Source of the DNA: Hyphomicrobiales bacterium
GTDB lineage: Bacteria > Pseudomonadota > Alphaproteobacteria > Rhizobiales > Rhizobiaceae
DNA: 39,332 nucleotides
Direction of reading: 5' to 3'
Assembly: GCA_021775415.1 (NCBI GenBank)
Contig: JAJFHV010000022.1
Location: 1 to 39,332 of the forward strand
The position numbers and the translations under genes were made by a program. This document shows positions 24,384 through 32,551 of this stretch, in pieces (within the stretch, counting starts at the first letter, position 1; every line of letters starts with the position of its first letter). Below the pieces are notes generated by a model. It was not told where the DNA came from and did no database searches. It saw nothing but the letters and a program-made list of their open reading frames with translations.

Positions 24384-25253
24384 ATGGCAAGGGTTGGATT
24401 CATCGGACTTGGTGTTATGGGTTATCCAATGGCGGGGCATATCGCCAAGGCTGGACACGAGCTTACCGTCTACAACAGATCATCTCAAAAATCCGAAGCC
24501 TGGGTGGCCGAACACGGTGGCAATTCTGCCAAAACACCAGCAGATGCCGCAAAGGATTGCGATTTTGTGTTCTGCTGTGTTGGCAATGATGATGATTTGC
24601 GCTCGGTAACACTGGGTGAAGAAGGTGCATTTGCTTCAATGAAGCCCGGCGCTGTGTTTATTGACAACACAACAGCATCGGCAGCAATTGCCCGCGAACT
24701 GTCAACAGCTGCTGCGTCGCACAAATTTGATTTTCTGGATGCACCCGTATCAGGTGGTCAGGCAGGGGCGGAAAACGGTGCTTTGACGGTCATGATTGGC
24801 GGCGATGAGGATGTATTCAATCGCGCCCAACCGGTGATTGATTGTTACGCAAAGATGACCGGCTACATGGGGCCAGCAGGCAGTGGTCAGCTCACAAAAA
24901 TGGTCAATCAGATTTGCATTGCAGGGCTGGTACAAGGCCTTTCCGAAGGCATTCACTTTGCTCAAAATGCTGGCCTCAACGTCGACACGGTCATTGATGT
25001 GATTTCCAAGGGTGCTGCCCAGTCCTGGCAAATGGAAAACCGTTGGCAGACCATGAACAACGGCGAATACGAACACGGATTTGCCGTTGACTGGATGCGC
25101 AAGGATCTTGATATCTGTCTGACGGAAGCACGCAAAAACAACAGCCACCTACCCGTCGCGGCCCTTGTGGACCAATTCTACTCGGAAATTCAGAAAATGG
25201 GCGGCAGCCGCTGGGATACCTCAAGTCTGCTTGCACGTTTGAAAAATGCATGA
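24384..25253 (+). CDS. NAD(P)-dependent beta-hydroxyacid dehydrogenase (HIBADH/GLYR-like)
   Basis: Cytosolic oxidoreductase of 289 residues. The N terminus has the cofactor fold 'VGFIGLGVMGYPMAGHIAKAGHELTVYNRS', followed by the substrate-binding 'DAPVSGGQAGAENGALTVMIGGD' and the catalytic Lys in 'GQLTKMVNQICIAG'. These are the motifs of 3-hydroxyisobutyrate dehydrogenase, tartronate semialdehyde reductase and succinic-semialdehyde reductases; length and motifs do not separate them. The 'NRS' after the second strand suggests NADP preference, an inference only. The start is the ATG with AGAAAGG eight bases upstream; the longer frame overlaps the acylase gene. It is divergent from the acylase-ade unit with 70 bases between starts. 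Confidence 0.85.
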   Translation: MARVGFIGLGVMGYPMAGHIAKAGHELTVYNRSSQKSEAWVAEHGGNSAKTPADAAKDCDFVFCCVGNDDDLRSVTLGEEGAFASMKPGAVFIDNTTASAAIARELSTAAASHKFDFLDAPVSGGQAGAENGALTVMIGGDEDVFNRAQPVIDCYAKMTGYMGPAGSGQLTKMVNQICIAGLVQGLSEGIHFAQNAGLNVDTVIDVISKGAAQSWQMENRWQTMNNGEYEHGFAVDWMRKDLDICLTEARKNNSHLPVAALVDQFYSEIQKMGGSRWDTSSLLARLKNA

Positions 25254-25347
25254 CAACAGGCTTTCCGGGGTCGCATCAACGAACAATTAAACCCCGACCC
25301 TGCGGCGCGAAACACATGTAATTCGATTGGCTAATCTGGTGTAAGTC

Positions 25348-26502
25348 ATGGCGATCTCAGACCACCACATCCTGTTTCGCGATGAGATCGCCGGTAATTC
25401 CGTGCTGTTCGAAAATCCGTCCGATATCCTTTTGGCGCATTCAGCCGAAGAGCTGGAGCAAACGCTCAACGAGGTCGAAAAGCTGCGAAAGCAGGGCAAA
25501 TGGTTGGCTGGATACCTAACCTATGAAGCCGGATATCAGCTGGAACCCAAGCTACGTCCCTTGATGCCAAAGAAACGCCGCGCACCCCTCGCCTGCTTTG
25601 GCGTATTCGACGGCCCCTCCCCCAAGGATCGGCGCTCAGGCAGCAATCCGAAGAAACGCACATACTTTGGAGAACCGAAGGCAGGTTGGGATTTTGAACG
25701 CTACAAACGGAAATTCGATACACTGATCAATCACTTGAAGATGGGCGATTGTTATCAGGCAAACCTCACATTCCCCATGCTTTCAAAATGGAGCGGCGAT
25801 CCTTTCGAACTTTTTAACCGGCTTGGCGAAATTCAGCCAGTGGGTCATGCAGCTTACGTCCAGTTGGCCGGTCCGGTGATCTTGTCACGTTCACCTGAGC
25901 TGTTCTTCCGGATTGAAGCTGACAGGTGGATTGAATCCCGCCCGATGAAAGGCACCGCTCCGCGGGGAAAAACTCCGGCACAGGATGCTGCCATCGCAGA
26001 AGAGCTGAAAAACGATCCCAAGAACCGAAGTGAAAATGTGATGATCGTTGACTTGCTACGCAACGACATTTCGCGAATGAGCGAAGCCGGTTCTGTTCAT
26101 GTGCCGGAACTTTACGAACTCCAGACTTTTGCGACCCTGCATCAACTCATTAGCCGGGTGCGTGGAAAACTTAATCCGGAAACCCGGATAATTGATATTT
26201 TTCGCGCACTTTTTCCGTGCGGATCAATCACCGGCGCACCGAAAATCCGGGCGATGGAAATCCTGCACGAATTGGAAGAACAAGATGCGCGCGATGTATA
26301 TTGTGGCGCCATCGGCTGGGTTGAACCCTCTGGTATCATGCAATTCAATGTACCCATTCGTACAATCAGCCTTTACGAAAATGGCACCGCCCGCTTCAAT
26401 GTCGGAGGTGGCATTATCCTCGGCTCAACCGCAGAATCGGAATATGAAGAATGTCTGGTGAAAGCCAAATTCACGGAAGCATTGGCGGGAATGTCTCGCT
26501 AA
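25348..26502 (+). CDS. pabB: Aminodeoxychorismate synthase component I
   Basis: Chorismate-binding enzyme of 384 residues making 4-amino-4-deoxychorismate for folate synthesis, with ammonia from a glutaminase partner (PabA) that is not in the window. The segment 'RPMKGTAPRG' carries the Lys typical of PabB (the anthranilate synthases have Ala there). 'NDPKNRSENVMIVDLLRNDISR', 'FATLHQLISRVRGKL' and 'ALFPCGSITGAPKIRAMEI' are the conserved chorismate-binding blocks. It is shorter than E. coli PabB because the N-terminal tryptophan-binding-like part is reduced, as in many alphaproteobacterial forms. The last 52 bases overlap the following class IV aminotransferase gene in another frame; in several bacteria these two are one fused protein. 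Confidence 0.9.
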   Translation: MAISDHHILFRDEIAGNSVLFENPSDILLAHSAEELEQTLNEVEKLRKQGKWLAGYLTYEAGYQLEPKLRPLMPKKRRAPLACFGVFDGPSPKDRRSGSNPKKRTYFGEPKAGWDFERYKRKFDTLINHLKMGDCYQANLTFPMLSKWSGDPFELFNRLGEIQPVGHAAYVQLAGPVILSRSPELFFRIEADRWIESRPMKGTAPRGKTPAQDAAIAEELKNDPKNRSENVMIVDLLRNDISRMSEAGSVHVPELYELQTFATLHQLISRVRGKLNPETRIIDIFRALFPCGSITGAPKIRAMEILHELEEQDARDVYCGAIGWVEPSGIMQFNVPIRTISLYENGTARFNVGGGIILGSTAESEYEECLVKAKFTEALAGMSR

Positions 26503-27110
26503 TCGAAACCTTGCGGTACGACCCGCAGGAAGGTTTCATCCGGAAAGCCCTGCATCTGGAGCGGCTCGCTGCTTCTGCCAAAGCGCTCGGCTTTCGATAT
26601 GATGAGGCTCTTGTCGATCTAGCGTTACAGGAAAAAATGGAAGATGATTCCAGCTTACGCATTCGCATTGAGCTCTCACAAGATGGCTCCTGCGAAGTAA
26701 CAGCCCAGCCCTTCACACTGCAATCCACTGAAACCTGCTGGAAGCTGGCAATTTCGAAAACGCGTCTTAACTCCAGCGACGAATTAATCACCCACAAAAC
26801 TTCACGCCGGGCGACTTACGAGGCAGCTCGCTCGGAGTATGACGAACAAACCGCAAATGAAGTGATCCTCTTAAACGAGCATGGCCAGATATGTGAAGGA
26901 ACGATCACGAACATTTTTGTACGATTTGACGACGATACGCTTCACACGCCGCCACTTTCCTGCGGATTGCTACCTGGTGTGCTACGTCGCGAACTTCTCC
27001 AAAGAGGGCAAGCCATGGAAACCGTGTTGATACCTGATAACCTGGAAAGTGCACGTGAGGTTTTTGTCGGAAATTCACTGCGTGGTTTGATTGCTGCCAG
27101 ACTAATTTAA
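26451..27110 (+). CDS. Class IV aminotransferase, probable aminodeoxychorismate lyase (PabC-like)
   Basis: PLP-dependent fold-type IV protein of 219 residues, likely releasing pyruvate from aminodeoxychorismate to give 4-aminobenzoate. 'SLIETLRYDPQEGFIRKALHLERLAASAKALGF' is the family start, the Lys in 'THKTSRRATYEAAR' is the likely PLP Schiff base, and the Glu of 'NEHGQICEGTITNIFV' and 'PPLSCGLLPGVLRREL' follow. It is about 50 residues shorter than E. coli PabC. The only good start codon is the ATG 52 bases inside pabB; the first 14 residues resemble no conserved sequence. This suggests either a long natural overlap, re-initiation, or a bifunctional fusion broken by a frameshift near 26490. 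Confidence 0.82.
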   Translation: MSGESQIHGSIGGNVSLIETLRYDPQEGFIRKALHLERLAASAKALGFRYDEALVDLALQEKMEDDSSLRIRIELSQDGSCEVTAQPFTLQSTETCWKLAISKTRLNSSDELITHKTSRRATYEAARSEYDEQTANEVILLNEHGQICEGTITNIFVRFDDDTLHTPPLSCGLLPGVLRRELLQRGQAMETVLIPDNLESAREVFVGNSLRGLIAARLI

Positions 27111-27128
27111 CTCAATCACACAGACTGA

Positions 27129-27611
27129 TCAGGACTTGGATGATTTTTCCAAACCCAGATACTCAAGCGGCAAATGGGTTGTTTCCTTGATTCGTTCCAT
27201 CGCAAATGCAGAAGACACTTCTTCAATGTCGATGGATGAAACGAGCTTCTTGTAAAACTGGTCATAAGCAGCAATATCCGGCACTACGACCTTCAACAAA
27301 TAATCCACCTGCCCACTCATTCTATAAAAGCCAGATACCTCGGGAAAGGTCGTAATCAACTCGGCAAATCGACGAAGCCACTCATCATTGTGCTTGTCCG
27401 TCTTGATTGAAACAAACACTGTTACGCCGGCATTGACCTTTTCCGGGTCCAGGATTGCAACCCGCTTTTGAATAACCCTGTCTTCCTCAAGTTTCTGGAT
27501 ACGCCGCCAGCACGGGGTCGTCGAAAGGCCCACCTTGCGTGCCACATCAGCCACTGGCAGCGTCGCATCCTCCTGGAGGATCGAGAGGATCATTTTGTCC
27601 GTTCTATCCAA
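27129..27611 (-). CDS. Lrp/AsnC family transcriptional regulator
   Basis: A 160-residue DNA-binding regulator of the feast/famine type. The N-terminal winged helix-turn-helix is 'MILSILQEDATLPVADVARKVGLSTTPCWRRIQKLEEDRVIQKRVAIL', and the C-terminal effector-binding domain includes 'FPEVSGFYRMSGQVDYLLKVVVPDIAAYDQF'. Proteins of this family bind amino acids and form octamers. The start appears to be TTG at 27611 (AAGGA eight bases upstream); an internal ATG six codons in is an alternative. It is convergent with the pabB/pabC-like pair, separated by 18 bases. Its targets are unknown; an amino-acid importer or itself would be typical. Confidence 0.9.
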   Translation of the reverse strand: MDRTDKMILSILQEDATLPVADVARKVGLSTTPCWRRIQKLEEDRVIQKRVAILDPEKVNAGVTVFVSIKTDKHNDEWLRRFAELITTFPEVSGFYRMSGQVDYLLKVVVPDIAAYDQFYKKLVSSIDIEEVSSAFAMERIKETTHLPLEYLGLEKSSKS

Positions 27612-27727
27612 TTCCTTGGTCCTTCAATCAAACAACAAGAAAACACAATCTCACAAACTTCCTATAATTGGAACCATTTTCTCTGCGTAGTTTGTTTGTC
27701 TCAGGAATATAGAACAAAATTCTCAGT

Positions 27728-28354
27728 TTAGGTGATCAGCTTTGCTACGGTCTTTTGCAACTCCGGCAGTAATTCAGTTGCAAACCAGGGGTTCTTTTTG
27801 ATCCAGCCACTATTGCGCCAGGAGGGATGCGGCAGGGGCATAATTTTCGGTTTTGATGAACCTTCATAAATTGACCGCCAATTTTGAACGGTCGCCGTCA
27901 AGGTTTTCTCAGCCTGTGCTCCCAGATAGTGCTTTTGAGCATACATCCCGATAACCAGCAGCAATTCGATTTGATCCATCACCTCAAAGACCTTGGCCTG
28001 CCAGGTTCGTGCGCACTCCTTGCGGGGCGGCAGGTCTCCACCCTTTGCATCCAGTCCCGGAAAACAAAACCCCATCGGGGTAATCGCAAGCTTGTCAGGA
28101 TTGTAGAAAGTGGCATCATCAATCCCCATCCACTCGCGCAACCGGTCACCGGAGGGATCCGTAAATGGCTTGCCCGATGCATGTACCCGTGTGCCGGGCG
28201 CCTGCCCGATAATCAGCATTTTGGCGTTCGACGATAAAACCGCAACCGGACGAGGTTCATGCGGCAATGGCGAGCCGTCAGGCGAATCAACACAAATTCG
28301 GCAACGGCTTATCTCAGCACTAAGATCCCGGATTTCCTTAGTCTTGCTCATCAT
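27728..28354 (-). CDS. Uracil-DNA glycosylase superfamily protein, probably Fe-S
   Basis: A 208-residue protein with the two catalytic motifs of the uracil-DNA glycosylase superfamily: 'IIGQAPGTRVHASGKPFTDPSGDRLREWM' (motif 1, about 48-76) and 'PLPHPSWRNSG' (motif 2). Four cysteines at 18, 21, 97 and 114 have spacing like the 4Fe-4S ligands of family 4 enzymes. It probably removes uracil or related lesions from DNA, but motif 1 has GQAPG instead of the usual GEAPG, and no assigned subfamily can be claimed. It lies 116 bases upstream of the Lrp-type gene on the same strand and follows the nuclease gene by 33 bases, so nuclease and glycosylase may be co-transcribed. Confidence 0.8.
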   Translation of the reverse strand: MMSKTKEIRDLSAEISRCRICVDSPDGSPLPHEPRPVAVLSSNAKMLIIGQAPGTRVHASGKPFTDPSGDRLREWMGIDDATFYNPDKLAITPMGFCFPGLDAKGGDLPPRKECARTWQAKVFEVMDQIELLLVIGMYAQKHYLGAQAEKTLTATVQNWRSIYEGSSKPKIMPLPHPSWRNSGWIKKNPWFATELLPELQKTVAKLIT

Positions 28355-28387
28355 ATTCCCTATCTGCGTAGTCGCTAGAATGCACCA

Positions 28388-28948
28388 TTAAAACCCAAGC
28401 AATTTGCCCAGCCACTCGACAACACCAGCGCCATCATCATCACCACGTGTTTTGCGCCAGTCTGATGGTCGTTCAAACTCCCCGGCCCAAATTCCGCGCT
28501 GGTTTTTACTCGCATCAAGCTCCTCGTCTTCATAACTGCCGAATGAGACAGCCCATCCGTCGCGAACCATTCTTCGGTTGAGCTCAATTCCGGCAACTGT
28601 GCAACTGGCAAGTAATCGACCATATCGGTCTTCCTCCCAGCCTTCGCAAACAACCGACCGTCCACCAATTAATTTCCTCAACCATTGAGCAGCCTGTTTG
28701 CCACAGTTTGAGTTCGTTTCGACCGATTTGCAAATTTGCCCATACTCCGGCGCATCTATGCCTTGTAACCGAATTTCCACATCTCCAACTTCAATACTAT
28801 CACCGTCAATGACCCTCGCGCTGCCCGTTGGAGATACCCCTGAACGCTCGGCAAACCAGGCGGATAAGAGCGCAACACCACCCAGAAGCACCAGGGCCGC
28901 CAAAATATCCCGAACTCTTGCTCTCAATCCTCGACGTCTTCGCCGCAT
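28388..28948 (-). CDS. Membrane-anchored thermonuclease (SNase) family protein
   Basis: A 186-residue nuclease-like protein. A basic N terminus (RRRRRGLRARVR) and one membrane helix (about 14-30) anchor it, with the nuclease domain outside. The SNase core is 'ARVIDGDSIEVGDVEIRLQGIDAPEYGQ', with the calcium-binding Asp, catalytic Arg, Asp and Glu in order, followed by the second Arg in 'EDRYGRLLASC'. All staphylococcal nuclease active-site positions therefore have counterparts. Two cysteines near 'QICKSVETNSNCGKQAAQWL' may form a disulfide. It would degrade DNA or RNA in the periplasm. It is divergent from the histidine-kinase gene, with 110 bases between starts. Confidence 0.88.
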   Translation of the reverse strand: MRRRRRGLRARVRDILAALVLLGGVALLSAWFAERSGVSPTGSARVIDGDSIEVGDVEIRLQGIDAPEYGQICKSVETNSNCGKQAAQWLRKLIGGRSVVCEGWEEDRYGRLLASCTVAGIELNRRMVRDGWAVSFGSYEDEELDASKNQRGIWAGEFERPSDWRKTRGDDDGAGVVEWLGKLLGF

Positions 28949-29058
28949 GCTGTGCCATCAGTCTCCATAAACCTAACAGCATATTAACCAATTTTCGGCA
29001 TGCAGATAGAGCGGGAAAACGGACATGGGCAATTGGCTTCCAATGCCATTCACAATCT

Positions 29059-30582
29059 ATGACGATACTTGAATCAATTTCGCCGGATAAAAACGTTCTT
29101 GACGTTCGCAAGAAACGAAGTGCGACTTCCAAATCTGTTGGAGATTTGCGCAAGCGCCTGACTGCGGCTGGCAAACAGGGCATTGCCTACGAAATCGAAC
29201 TGCTAACGGGGTTTGCCCGCAATCAAATGAATGCCGGCTATTCAATGCCACTATTTGTAACTCTGGTTGCAGCAGTTGGTGCATCATGGACCGGATGGTT
29301 TCTGGCAAGCCTGTGGGCCCTTGTAACCGCACTCTCCCACCTCCTGCTGGGCGTGCTTTCAAAGCGGTTTTTGAGCATCGAGCGCACCGAAGACGATCTA
29401 CCAAAATGGCGGCGCAATTTTTTCTTTGGCCAGTTAATGGTTTCTGCAAGTTGGGCAAGCTTCGCATTTTTCGATTGCATGGCGTGTAGCGGCTATCAAT
29501 ATCCCATCATTCAGTTTTCCACGCTGCTTGTTTTTCAGGCGGTTACCGCAATGCTGTCTTATTCATTTGGTCGCAGCGTATTAATCATGGCGGCACCAGC
29601 CAGCATCATTCTGGCAACGCGTTTCCTCACCAGCTACGACACTGCCATGCTCATTATGGGGCTGATCATTGTCGTGGCGCTGCTGTTTTTCTACTTGATT
29701 GCGGATCGCTTCAAACGGTCTGTGATCACCATGCTTGGTCACGCAACCGAAAAAGAGACCCTGATCGTTGAACTTGAAACCGCCAAGTCGTTTTCTGAGG
29801 AAGCAAGAAGCCGCGCCGAGGAGGCCAATCTCGCCAAATCTAGATTTCTCGCAACCATGAGCCATGAACTGCGTACGCCACTCAATGCAATTCTCGGGTT
29901 TTCGGAGATCATGCGGGATGAAATCATGGGGCCGGTTGGCAATGACACCTACAAGGATTACGTGAAAGACATTCACGATTCCGGTGCTCACCTGCTCAAC
30001 TTGATCAACGAGATCCTAGACATCTCGAGGATAGAGGCAGGAAAACACGAACTCAATGAAGAAAAATTCCGGCTTGTGAACATTGCCGACGAAGCTCTGC
30101 ACATGATCAAAATCAAGGCCAAGCAAAAGGGCGTGAGTTTGATGCGCGGTTTTGAAAAGGATTTGCCACCCATACTGGGTGACGAGCGGGCAATGCGCCA
30201 GATTATCCTCAATCTTTTGTCAAACGCTCTAAAATTCACCCCAAGTGGCGGTACCATAACGGTCAAGGTGGGCTGGACCCGGATGGGGGGTCAGTATCTT
30301 TCCGTCAAAGACACAGGTCCGGGAATTCCTGAGGCAGAAATCCCGATTGTGCTGTCATCTTTTGGTCAAGGATCTATCGCGATCAAACACGCCGAACAGG
30401 GAACCGGGCTGGGCCTTTCGATTGTTCAGGCACTGCTTTTCATGCATCAGGGAAAATTCGAACTGAAATCCAAACTCCGGAAAGGTACAGAAGCCATTGC
30501 ATTCCTGCCTGAAGCACGGGTTATGGGAACTAAAAAACCAGACGTCGCAAAACAGGCTGAGCCGCAAAAGCAGGCTTCATAG
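29059..30582 (+). CDS. Membrane sensor histidine kinase (DivJ/PleC-like)
   Basis: A 507-residue two-component sensor kinase. The first 60 residues are cytoplasmic and polar, then five to six membrane helices (about 62-215) with very short loops, a short coiled coil (about 230-260), the dimerisation and phospho-acceptor helix 'FLATMSHELRTPLNAILGFSEIM' (His269) and a HATPase domain with N box 'ILNLLSNALKF', 'DTGPGIPE' and 'GTGLGLSIV'. There is no PAS or receiver domain. The helical bundle without a periplasmic domain suggests it senses the membrane or internal cues, as DivJ and related cell-cycle kinases do; this is by resemblance only. No response regulator lies nearby. The chosen ATG lacks a good ribosome-binding site and upstream codons in frame offer no better start. 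Confidence 0.87.
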   Translation: MTILESISPDKNVLDVRKKRSATSKSVGDLRKRLTAAGKQGIAYEIELLTGFARNQMNAGYSMPLFVTLVAAVGASWTGWFLASLWALVTALSHLLLGVLSKRFLSIERTEDDLPKWRRNFFFGQLMVSASWASFAFFDCMACSGYQYPIIQFSTLLVFQAVTAMLSYSFGRSVLIMAAPASIILATRFLTSYDTAMLIMGLIIVVALLFFYLIADRFKRSVITMLGHATEKETLIVELETAKSFSEEARSRAEEANLAKSRFLATMSHELRTPLNAILGFSEIMRDEIMGPVGNDTYKDYVKDIHDSGAHLLNLINEILDISRIEAGKHELNEEKFRLVNIADEALHMIKIKAKQKGVSLMRGFEKDLPPILGDERAMRQIILNLLSNALKFTPSGGTITVKVGWTRMGGQYLSVKDTGPGIPEAEIPIVLSSFGQGSIAIKHAEQGTGLGLSIVQALLFMHQGKFELKSKLRKGTEAIAFLPEARVMGTKKPDVAKQAEPQKQAS

Positions 30583-30701
30583 GCCAAAGTTCGCTGAGAC
30601 CACGACGATATACACTGCAAATTGAAAATTCTTTTTCTGGACATTTCCGACAAGGTCATTACCTGTTGAAAAGCGCTACAGACAACAAGGATTGAAAGAA
30701 G

Positions 30702-30932
30702 TTGAGCACAATTCAATCTCCCTGCATTCTGGTTTGTTCAATCGACATGAAAACCGGATATTGTTTCGGCTGCGGTAGAACCCGTGACGAAATCTCCGGA
30801 TGGATGGATTTCGATAACACCGAACGCGGTGAAATCATGACGGATCTGCCCGACCGCCTCAAAACCGTCGAGCGCAAGCCCAGGCGTGAAACCAGACGCA
30901 AACGCATGCAGCGCGAGCGGGCGGAGCAGTGA
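30702..30932 (+). CDS. DUF1289 domain protein with four conserved cysteines
   Basis: A 76-residue protein of the DUF1289 family. The segment 'SPCILVCSIDMKTGYCFGCGRT' gives Cys-x4-Cys then Cys-x2-Cys-Gly-Arg, which looks like a metal or Fe-S ligand set; 'EISGW' follows as in other members. The C terminus is highly basic (KPRRETRRKRMQRERAEQ), possibly binding nucleic acid. The start is TTG with AAGGA ten bases upstream. Its stop overlaps the start of the aspartic protease gene (GTGA), so the two are translationally coupled. The function of DUF1289 is not established. Confidence 0.85.
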   Translation: MSTIQSPCILVCSIDMKTGYCFGCGRTRDEISGWMDFDNTERGEIMTDLPDRLKTVERKPRRETRRKRMQRERAEQ

Positions 30933-31630
30933 ATTTTGTATGGATATGCCTTGGGCTGGTCGGCGCCGTGGTGCTGTTTTTAATCCTTAATGATGAAGGT
31001 GGCACCGCCTTCGGCATGCAAAATTCAAAATTCGCTGAAGTGGCACTTCTTAGCATGTGGGGAGCGTTAATTGCTGCCGCTATCATCCCGCGACAGGGAA
31101 GTCTCAAAATAGCTGCCCGAAATGCCGCGGCCTGGTTGTTGATCATACTCTTGCTGATGGCTGGCTATGTCTTCCGTTATGAGTTGCAGGACACCGCTTC
31201 GAGGTTAACCGGCGGCATTGTTCCGGGTAGCCCGGTAAGTGTTCAAAGCCAGGATGGCGTGGAACAAATTGCACTAACCCGCTCAACCAATGGTCATTTC
31301 GTTGCCCGAATGGAATTGAACGACCAAAACACCCGTCTTCTTGTCGATACCGGTGCAAGCACGATTGTCCTCAGTAACCTTGATGCGGAACGCATTGGTA
31401 TTAACACCGGTGAACTGGCCTACACCGCTGTCGTATCCACCGCAAACGGCCAAACCACGGCCGCACGGATTTCACTCCAATCGGTAGGAATTGGTCCAAT
31501 TGTTCGCCGTAATGTAAGCGCCATGGTCGCCCAACCTGGAGCACTGGATCAAAGCTTGCTGGGCATGAACTTTCTGGGTTCCCTCAGCGCTTTTGAATTT
31601 CGCGGAGACCGGCTGTACCTCACTGATTAG
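30929..31630 (+). CDS. Retropepsin-like aspartic protease (TIGR02281 / clan AA type)
   Basis: A 233-residue membrane protease. Three N-terminal hydrophobic helices (about 3-20, 36-53 and 67-81) anchor a single retropepsin-like domain with the catalytic Asp140 in 'RLLVDTGASTIVLS' and a second conserved block 'GMNFLGSLSAFEFRGDRLYL'. It must dimerise to form an active site, as retropepsins do. The domain is predicted to face the periplasm. It starts with GTG overlapping the DUF1289 stop by four bases. The rhizobial family members I recall (TIGR02281) have no well-defined substrate. Confidence 0.88.
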   Translation: MNFVWICLGLVGAVVLFLILNDEGGTAFGMQNSKFAEVALLSMWGALIAAAIIPRQGSLKIAARNAAAWLLIILLLMAGYVFRYELQDTASRLTGGIVPGSPVSVQSQDGVEQIALTRSTNGHFVARMELNDQNTRLLVDTGASTIVLSNLDAERIGINTGELAYTAVVSTANGQTTAARISLQSVGIGPIVRRNVSAMVAQPGALDQSLLGMNFLGSLSAFEFRGDRLYLTD

Positions 31631-31688
31631 ATTGATCTAACAGCCATTACCCAGTCAGGCGAATTATCGTGAGCCGACACGCATTTCC

Positions 31689-32516
31689 CTAAACTAGACT
31701 TGCAAAAAACCTTGCTGCCACCAGCAACAGGAATATCCCAAACCCGAACTCCAGATTACGCTTACTCATCTTGTGAGCAGCCATGACACCAATGGGTGCA
31801 ACCAGTAGTGTCACAGGAACCACAATCGCAACCATCAACAAGTTGACGTAGCCCAGGGACAGTTGAGGCAAACCTACCGCTCCCCAGCCTGCCCAGATGT
31901 AGCCCAATACACCCGGGATCGAGATCAGGACACCTACACCTGCAGAAGTCGCAACAGCCTGGTGAATTGGCCTGCCGAACAAGGTCATGAAAGTGTTGTT
32001 AAACACCCCGCCGCCAATTCCCATGAAAGTGGAGGAAAAACCGATAAACCACCCGGCGACTGATCTGGCCAATCCGGTCGGCAAATCATCGCCAATCCGC
32101 CAGTCTTCTTTGGCAAGCAGCAGCTTCAGCGCCACGATCAGTGAAAACACCGCAAATATTACCCTCAGCGCACTGCCGGAAATAAATGCCGTAACGATTG
32201 ATGCCATGATGACTCCGGCAGGCACCGTCACCAAAAATGATTTTAACAGCGCTACATCCACGCCACCCTTGGCCCGATGCCCGGCAAACGATCGCAGCGA
32301 GGTGGGAACGATAATTGCCAGAGAGGTACCAACTGAAAGATGCATACGAATAGCCTCATCGACCTCGAACACTCCAAGCATTTGATAAAACACCGGTACC
32401 AGAACCGCACCGCCGCCAATTCCAAACAGTCCTGCCAATATGCCGGCCAGCACCCCAGCAACCATTAGTGCAATGATGAAAGGATAAAGTTCTGAAATCG
32501 GTTGAAGGAATTCCAA
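31689..32516 (-). CDS. TSUP family (TauE/SafE-like) permease
   Basis: Inner-membrane protein of 275 residues with about eight helices. The first half has 'GILAGLFGIGGGAVLVPVFY' and the second 'IGFSSTFMGIGGGVFNNTFM', the repeated GGG-containing signature of TauE/SafE sulfite-exporter-like proteins. Members export or import sulfite, organosulfonates or other small anions; no substrate can be assigned. The start appears to be TTG (MEFLQPISE) 35 bases after dusA; an internal ATG at residue 19 would cut into the first helix. The gene may be transcribed together with dusA. Confidence 0.87.
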   Translation of the reverse strand: MEFLQPISELYPFIIALMVAGVLAGILAGLFGIGGGAVLVPVFYQMLGVFEVDEAIRMHLSVGTSLAIIVPTSLRSFAGHRAKGGVDVALLKSFLVTVPAGVIMASIVTAFISGSALRVIFAVFSLIVALKLLLAKEDWRIGDDLPTGLARSVAGWFIGFSSTFMGIGGGVFNNTFMTLFGRPIHQAVATSAGVGVLISIPGVLGYIWAGWGAVGLPQLSLGYVNLLMVAIVVPVTLLVAPIGVMAAHKMSKRNLEFGFGIFLLLVAARFFASLV

Positions 32517-32551
32517 GGGGGTTCCCGCCAGCTGCTTGAGAGGCTTTCCGA

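Noticed and set aside
25266-25296. Possible terminator between the HIBADH-like gene and pabB
   Set aside because: CGGGGT and ACCCCG can pair, but the stem is only six bases with a 19-base loop and no T tract follows.
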